From positions 56,204,001 to 56,268,000 of the forward strand of contig NC_133030.1 in NCBI RefSeq assembly GCF_048771995.1: a stretch of DNA of 64,000 nucleotides, written 5' to 3'. Numbering within the stretch: position 1 is the first letter of the stretch; every line of letters begins with the position of its first letter. The notes under the pieces are model-generated. The model saw only the letters and a list, made by a program, of their open reading frames with translations. It did not search any database and was not told where the DNA came from. The stretch is from Taeniopygia guttata (Eukaryota > Chordata > Aves > Passeriformes > Estrildidae). Made by a program: the position numbers and the translations under genes. This document shows positions 49,065 to 64,000 of the stretch, one piece after another.

Positions 49065-49388
49065 ATTTAGACCTTGTAGCAACCTTCCAGTATGTGAAGG
49101 GGGCCTACAGGGAAGACAGAGAGAGACTCTCCATCAGGAACTGTAGCAACAGGACAAGGAGTAACGAGTACAGATTCAAAGAGGGGAAACTTTTTTACTG
49201 TGAGGGTAGCTAGACACTGTCACAGGTTGTCCAGAGAGGTCGTGGAGGCCACAACCCTGGCATCCAGGCCAGGCTGGATGGGGCTTTGGGCAACCTGGTC
49301 TGGTGGGAGATGTCCCTGCCCATGGGAGGAGGAGTGGGACTAGGTGATCTTTAGGGTCCATTCTAACCCCTTAACACTCTGTGATTCC
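49065..49388 (+). mobile_element. CR1 LINE, 5'-truncated 3' end
   Basis: The sequence reads as the last part of a CR1 element in the + direction: CTTCCAGTATGTGAAGGGGGCCTAC, the GGACAAGG block, a segment encoding the worn 'GWMGLWATW'-type end of the ORF, GGTGATCTTTAGGGTCC and the terminal GATTC. CR1 is the dominant avian LINE and inserts as 5'-truncated copies. The reading frame is broken. Confidence 0.88.
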
Positions 49389-49436
49389 TCATCAGGGCCA
49401 ACCAACTTATGAAGGTAAGAAGATGAGGAGAGGGTT

Positions 49437-49560
49437 GTATTTAAGGCGCGTAGATGTGGCACTTGGGGACGTGGTTTAGTGGTGGGCATGGCAGTGCTGG
49501 GTTAATGGCTGGAGTCAATGATCTTAAAGGTCTTTAATCTAATCTAAAGTACTCTATGGC
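49437..49560 (+). mobile_element. CR1 LINE 3' fragment, second subfamily
   Basis: Begins TATTTAAGGCGCGTAGATG and carries GTGGTTTAGTGGTGGGCATGGCAG and GATCTTAAAGGTC. It is the same subfamily type as the copy at 34172, and different from the neighbouring copy 48 bp to the left. The 3' end is degraded. Confidence 0.85.
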
Positions 49561-52058
49561 TCTTTGTTGTGGCTGTCCCCACAGCAGCAAGCACAGACAC
49601 GCTGTCAGGCTGTGCCCCAGGGAGCAGCACCCAGCCCCAGTGCTGAGCAGGCAGCTGGGGAGGCAGAGCGTGGGTGCTGCAGGCATGGTCAGACACAGGC
49701 ACTGGGGACATTGCTTCATCACCGAACCCCCTCTCTGCCCTGGGAAACAAAAAGCAAAGCTCCCCTTCTTCTGGCAAAAGGTGAGGTGTATTCAGCTGTC
49801 CTGTCTGGTTTTGTCAGGGCACTTTCCTTCCCTTGTCAACACAGTCTGAATAGCCTCTGTAAGCCAGCCAGATAGATGGGTTCCATTTCAATCCTTGTCT
49901 GCCTCACTCTGCTGAGATCATTTACCTGCTAACAAGCTCCTGTGGTCAGAGATAAAAGGCAAAACCAGCAGCCCTTTAAGGATATATCTGAATATCTTTG
50001 CAACACTTTGCTTCGTGGAAAATATGGAAAGATGTTGCATTCACAATATATCACTCTCATCTGTGTTTGTAAACAGATTTATCACACCATCTGCAAAGTC
50101 GTATTGCCATCTCCATATTCATTTCTTTTCCATTTATATCGTACAGCTCCTGTTCATTTTATTCCCTTTTTACAATTAGATACATTAGCTACCTTTATGC
50201 TTTCCTACAAAAAGGGTGTGCTCTCTGTAGGGAAGAATATTTAATCAATCCAGTTTGTTCATTTTGGTGCATGAAAACACAAGCCAGGACTGTTTGGAGA
50301 GGTGCTGTCTGGTTCTGTTTCTCATCTCTTCACATCTGTGCAGAGCAGGTGGGAGGGAAGGATAATTCAGAACAAATCTGCTGGTAAACAGGATGCTCTC
50401 TCAGTATTTCCTGTCTCCTGTTGCACTGGTGGAGCTTAATTTTCAGGAATCAGCTAAGCCTGAGGTCAAGAATGCTGTTGTAATTTCTCTGACTTGCTGT
50501 AGCTGATACAGTATAATACAAATACGATATAATGAGGTATTCATACATCTGGGGGCAAAAAGTCAGCCTGTCTTGTTATCTGGCTGGATAAGAAATGTTT
50601 ATTCATGTTCAAATGAAAAAAGTGATTTGCTGAGTATGAAAAGAAGTCACACAAGAGAAGAGGAGCTTGCAATTGGCAGCCACTTGTGCAGCCCCACGGG
50701 CTGACCAGCACCCAGGTCAGATGGTCCTCAGTACTGCCCTACACTGAAGGGCCAGCTTGACCCCAGCTCTGGAAGAGATGGCTGGGCTCCATGCACAGCC
50801 TGGAGGAGAATTTGACTGCAGGTGGACCTCTCCAGCCCCATGAGTGTAGATTTGCAGTCCCCATGACTGGTGAGAGGTGTAGGATGCTGCTCCATCCCCA
50901 GGGCTGTGAACCTGGGGCTCTGAACTTTTGCTTCTCTCCCTCCAGTGAGGAAGGATTTCTCTTCTTTGCATCAAGCCTAACCCAGATTCCTGGGCTTGAA
51001 TACAGGGGTGGGACTGGGGTTGACTAATCCCAAAAAGAATTTTACCAAGAGTGAGTAAGGGCTCTGGACTGCAGGGAGTGATGACAAATCTTGGAAACTC
51101 AAGCCTGTGCTTTGGCAGGGAGGTTTGTTTGGGGATTGGTTGGGTTGGTTTTTTTATGGTCCTTTTTATCACTTTTCAGCTGTACAGTGTGTTCTCAGAT
51201 GGTATATTTGCCACTTCATGTTTTTGGATCGTGACCATCATTTTTTCAGTTAACAGAATAGGGAGCAACTGGGTGCTTGGCCAGCTTCTTTCCCACTGAA
51301 GCAAAAGAAAACTCTGCAAGAGAGTTTCTCCAGAGCTCTCTAAATGGATTTTCTGTCACCAAACCCTGCTATCTCTTCCACCCCTTTGACCTCTCAGTGC
51401 AGACTTTGATGCTGTGACCTGTCAGAAAGTCCCACCATCACATTTTCTCAGAGAAATTTTTCAGGTGTCCTACCCCATCACACTTTGCATCTTTCCAAGA
51501 GGCATATTTAGGCCTATAATATCATGCCTGTCACTAATCAGTAAGCAAATCTTTTGGCTGTATATTTGCCAAGGGGAGATTGCCAGAATAACTCTTTGGG
51601 TAAAACAGAAGCCATGCAGCTCTGCTGCAGGGAAGGAGCCAGGACCTTTCTCAATGGCACAGTCTCCAGGAAAAATCGCAAGCAGACTTTAAAATGAGAT
51701 TTTTTTTTCCAAGCAGTGTAAAGGGTCCATCCTTTATCTTAGCTTTTTGGAAGAAAAAAAAAAAAAACTAACCTTCTGGAGATTACTTAGTTTCGATTTT
51801 TCAAGCATTTTTTTCTAGTCACTGTTGGGCTAGAAAGCCTTGTGCTGGAGCTGGGAAGGGAAAATAAGTCTCCTATAATCTCTTCAGTCCCCTAAGTGCT
51901 GAGCTTTGGGGCCAACTGGCCCCAGGATATTTTGAGCTTTGCAGACTGAGCAGCCATGGGGAACAGAGGTACTGGTGGTGTGGTAGGATGGGGAGGTAGC
52001 ATCAATTTTTGTGGGGCAAACTGTCATCTGTGGGAGTAATTCAGCTTTATAACAAAAT
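49561..52058 (+). other. Non-coding stretch, probable INF2 intron 1 (middle)
   Basis: No gene or repeat is recognised beyond short A and T tracts (about 51701 and 51755). Confidence 0.65.
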
Positions 52059-52207
52059 CACAGATTCATAGAATATTCTGAGTTGGAAGGGACCCACAAG
52101 GATCATCAAATCCAACTCTTAAGTGAGCGGCCTATATGGGGATCAAATCCACGGCCTTGGCATTATTAGCATGGTGCTGTGACCAACTGAGCTAATCTCA
52201 GTGGCCA
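52059..52207 (-). mobile_element. tRNA-Ile/CR1 composite SINE (passerine type)
   Basis: Read on the - strand, the element starts with a tRNA-Ile-like head (A box TTAGCTCAGTTGGT at 52195-52182, anticodon loop CTAATAA with anticodon AAT at 52165-52167, and a B-box region GTGGATTTGATCC, mutated from GGTTCGATCC). It then joins a CR1-like tail with GGGTCCCTTCCAACTCAG and ends TTCTATGAATC. A Pol III tRNA head fused to a LINE tail for retroposition is the SINE design; this version is known to me from songbird genomes. It is not a tRNA gene, because the stem pairing and B box are eroded. Confidence 0.85.
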
Positions 52208-53106
52208 GAACCATTGCATGCAGCTTCCAAAAGGACCTGTGTGGTATGACTTGATCCTTCTGAGTCTGAAAAATAATCATCCTGCCTAAAACCATAAAAT
52301 CTGGCACCAAGAGTTACACTTGGCTTTGCAGTTTCTCTGTGCTGAATCAGTTCCTGGCCTTCCTTGCTGCTGATGGCCTGACTGGACAGGCCATGTTCTC
52401 CAGGGGGACAGGCCATTGCTCCCCATCTCCAGAAAAGTGCTCTGCTGATTTTGTAGCCAGCCTCCTGCTGCTGTACCTGCACTCACAGCCTGTCAGGCTC
52501 TCTCACACTATCAGGCATAAACACCATGTGTACAAACATATTTGCAATTACAGCAGACAGGAAGGGATTGAGTGCTATAAAATCAACCTCAACATCAGTC
52601 AAAAGAAAACAAAGTGAAAAAGGAACACGGTAATCAGATGCTCTTATGAGCAAGACATGCTCAAAATGATTTCTCCATCCCATTACAAATTCTTAGAAAC
52701 TGCACAGCCTCTCCAGCACAGTGAGATTTTGAAGTGGTTTAATGGGCATTAGGAGATCAGAGCTGATAATGCTGCTTCCAACCTTTTCCTTTCACTGCAT
52801 GAAAATAGGTAGTAGCAATTGACTGGTGTAAATTGGCTACTTTTAAAGCTGTATTTGCTGGCCTGGATGTGCTAAAAGTCTCTCCACAGAGTCTTGAGAG
52901 TCTGACTGTAATGTGTGTGGTTGAGGTGGGGATATAGTGAGTTTCTTCAACACAGGACTGGTTCCAGTGTATGCCCTACATGCTGGAGAGCTGGGACCTG
53001 CTGTAGTTGGGATTTACATTCCAATTACTGGATAAAAAGCAAGGCTACTGGATCGTTTTTGGTATTCCAGACAAACTTCTCACTTTGTCTTTTCTTTTTC
53101 TTTCAG
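52208..53106 (+). other. Non-coding stretch before the INF2 first coding exon
   Basis: Ends with a long pyrimidine-rich tract and the acceptor TTTCAG at 53101-53106. An open frame that begins about 52915 and runs in frame into the exon crosses this acceptor and is not taken as coding. Confidence 0.7.
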
Positions 53107-53121
53107 AACAAGCCAGTCACA

Positions 53122-63761
<10,640 letters not shown>

Positions 63762-64000
63762 GTACCACTGCCAAGTCCTGCACAGTAGGGAAGAGGGAGG
63801 GTTTTATCACAGATGAAGCATTTCCCCTACTCTACTGCTGGCTAATGCCACATGCTCATACTCACGTCCTCCCTGGCAAGCCCCAGAGTGTCACAAGTCA
63901 GGAGAATTTGAATCACTTTGGTGACTCTGGTGGAGACTGCTTGTGGTCGCTACTCCTTATTTTAAGACTTGCTCTGCTTCCCTCCAGCATCTTTTCCACA
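63762..64000 (+). other. Start of INF2 intron after exon 14
   Basis: Non-coding sequence up to the window edge; no further exon is visible. The next FH2 exon should follow to the right. Confidence 0.8.

Noticed and set aside
52129..52197. tRNA-Ile gene
   Set aside because: It is fused to a CR1-like tail, has a mutated B box and imperfect stems: a SINE head, not a functional tRNA gene.
52915..53121. In-frame N-terminal extension of INF2 upstream of the 53122 ATG
   Set aside because: A pyrimidine tract and acceptor lie between, and the family start MSVK matches the downstream ATG.

Overview
The window is nuclear DNA from a bird, most likely a passerine. The evidence is several fragments of CR1 LINEs, whose 3' ends carry the typical avian sequence, and one SINE built from a tRNA-Ile head fused to a CR1-like tail, an architecture I associate with songbirds. 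Gene density is low, introns are split by GT-AG sites (one by GC-AG), and nothing looks prokaryotic or viral in layout.

One protein-coding gene can be supported: INF2 (inverted formin 2), on the + strand from about 53.1 kb to beyond the right edge. I could assemble 14 coding exons whose reading frames join without a break over 843 codons. They encode the whole N-terminal diaphanous inhibitory (DID) region, the proline-rich FH1 region and the first part of the actin-binding FH2 domain. The rest of FH2 and the C-terminal WH2/DAD-like region lie outside the window. INF2 nucleates and severs actin filaments; the DID region regulates the C-terminal half, and FH1 recruits profilin-actin for FH2.

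About 18 kb upstream, at roughly 34.45-35.6 kb, is a strong CpG island with clustered GC boxes and a good splice donor at 35015. It is the best candidate for the INF2 promoter and a non-coding first exon, which would make 35.0-53.1 kb a long first intron. This link is inference, because no transcript is visible.

The left 34 kb has no gene I can recognise. It contains a 9-bp-unit minisatellite (about 4.70-5.47 kb) that creates long spurious open frames on both strands, a candidate solo LTR (about 20.2-20.7 kb), CR1 fragments, a perfect 16-bp-stem hairpin at 18.8 kb, a 24-bp palindrome at 28.9 kb and simple repeats. I looked for the neighbour expected from mammalian gene order (TMEM179) and saw no exon of it.

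I found no undescribed multi-gene system. The observations most worth following are the GC-AG intron in the DID-coding part of INF2 with duplicated GT decoy donors downstream, the exact 78-bp higher-order repeat inside the FH1 exon, the 20-G run 43 bp after the first coding exon, the 18.8-kb hairpin, and the CpG-retaining CR1 copy abutting the CpG island.
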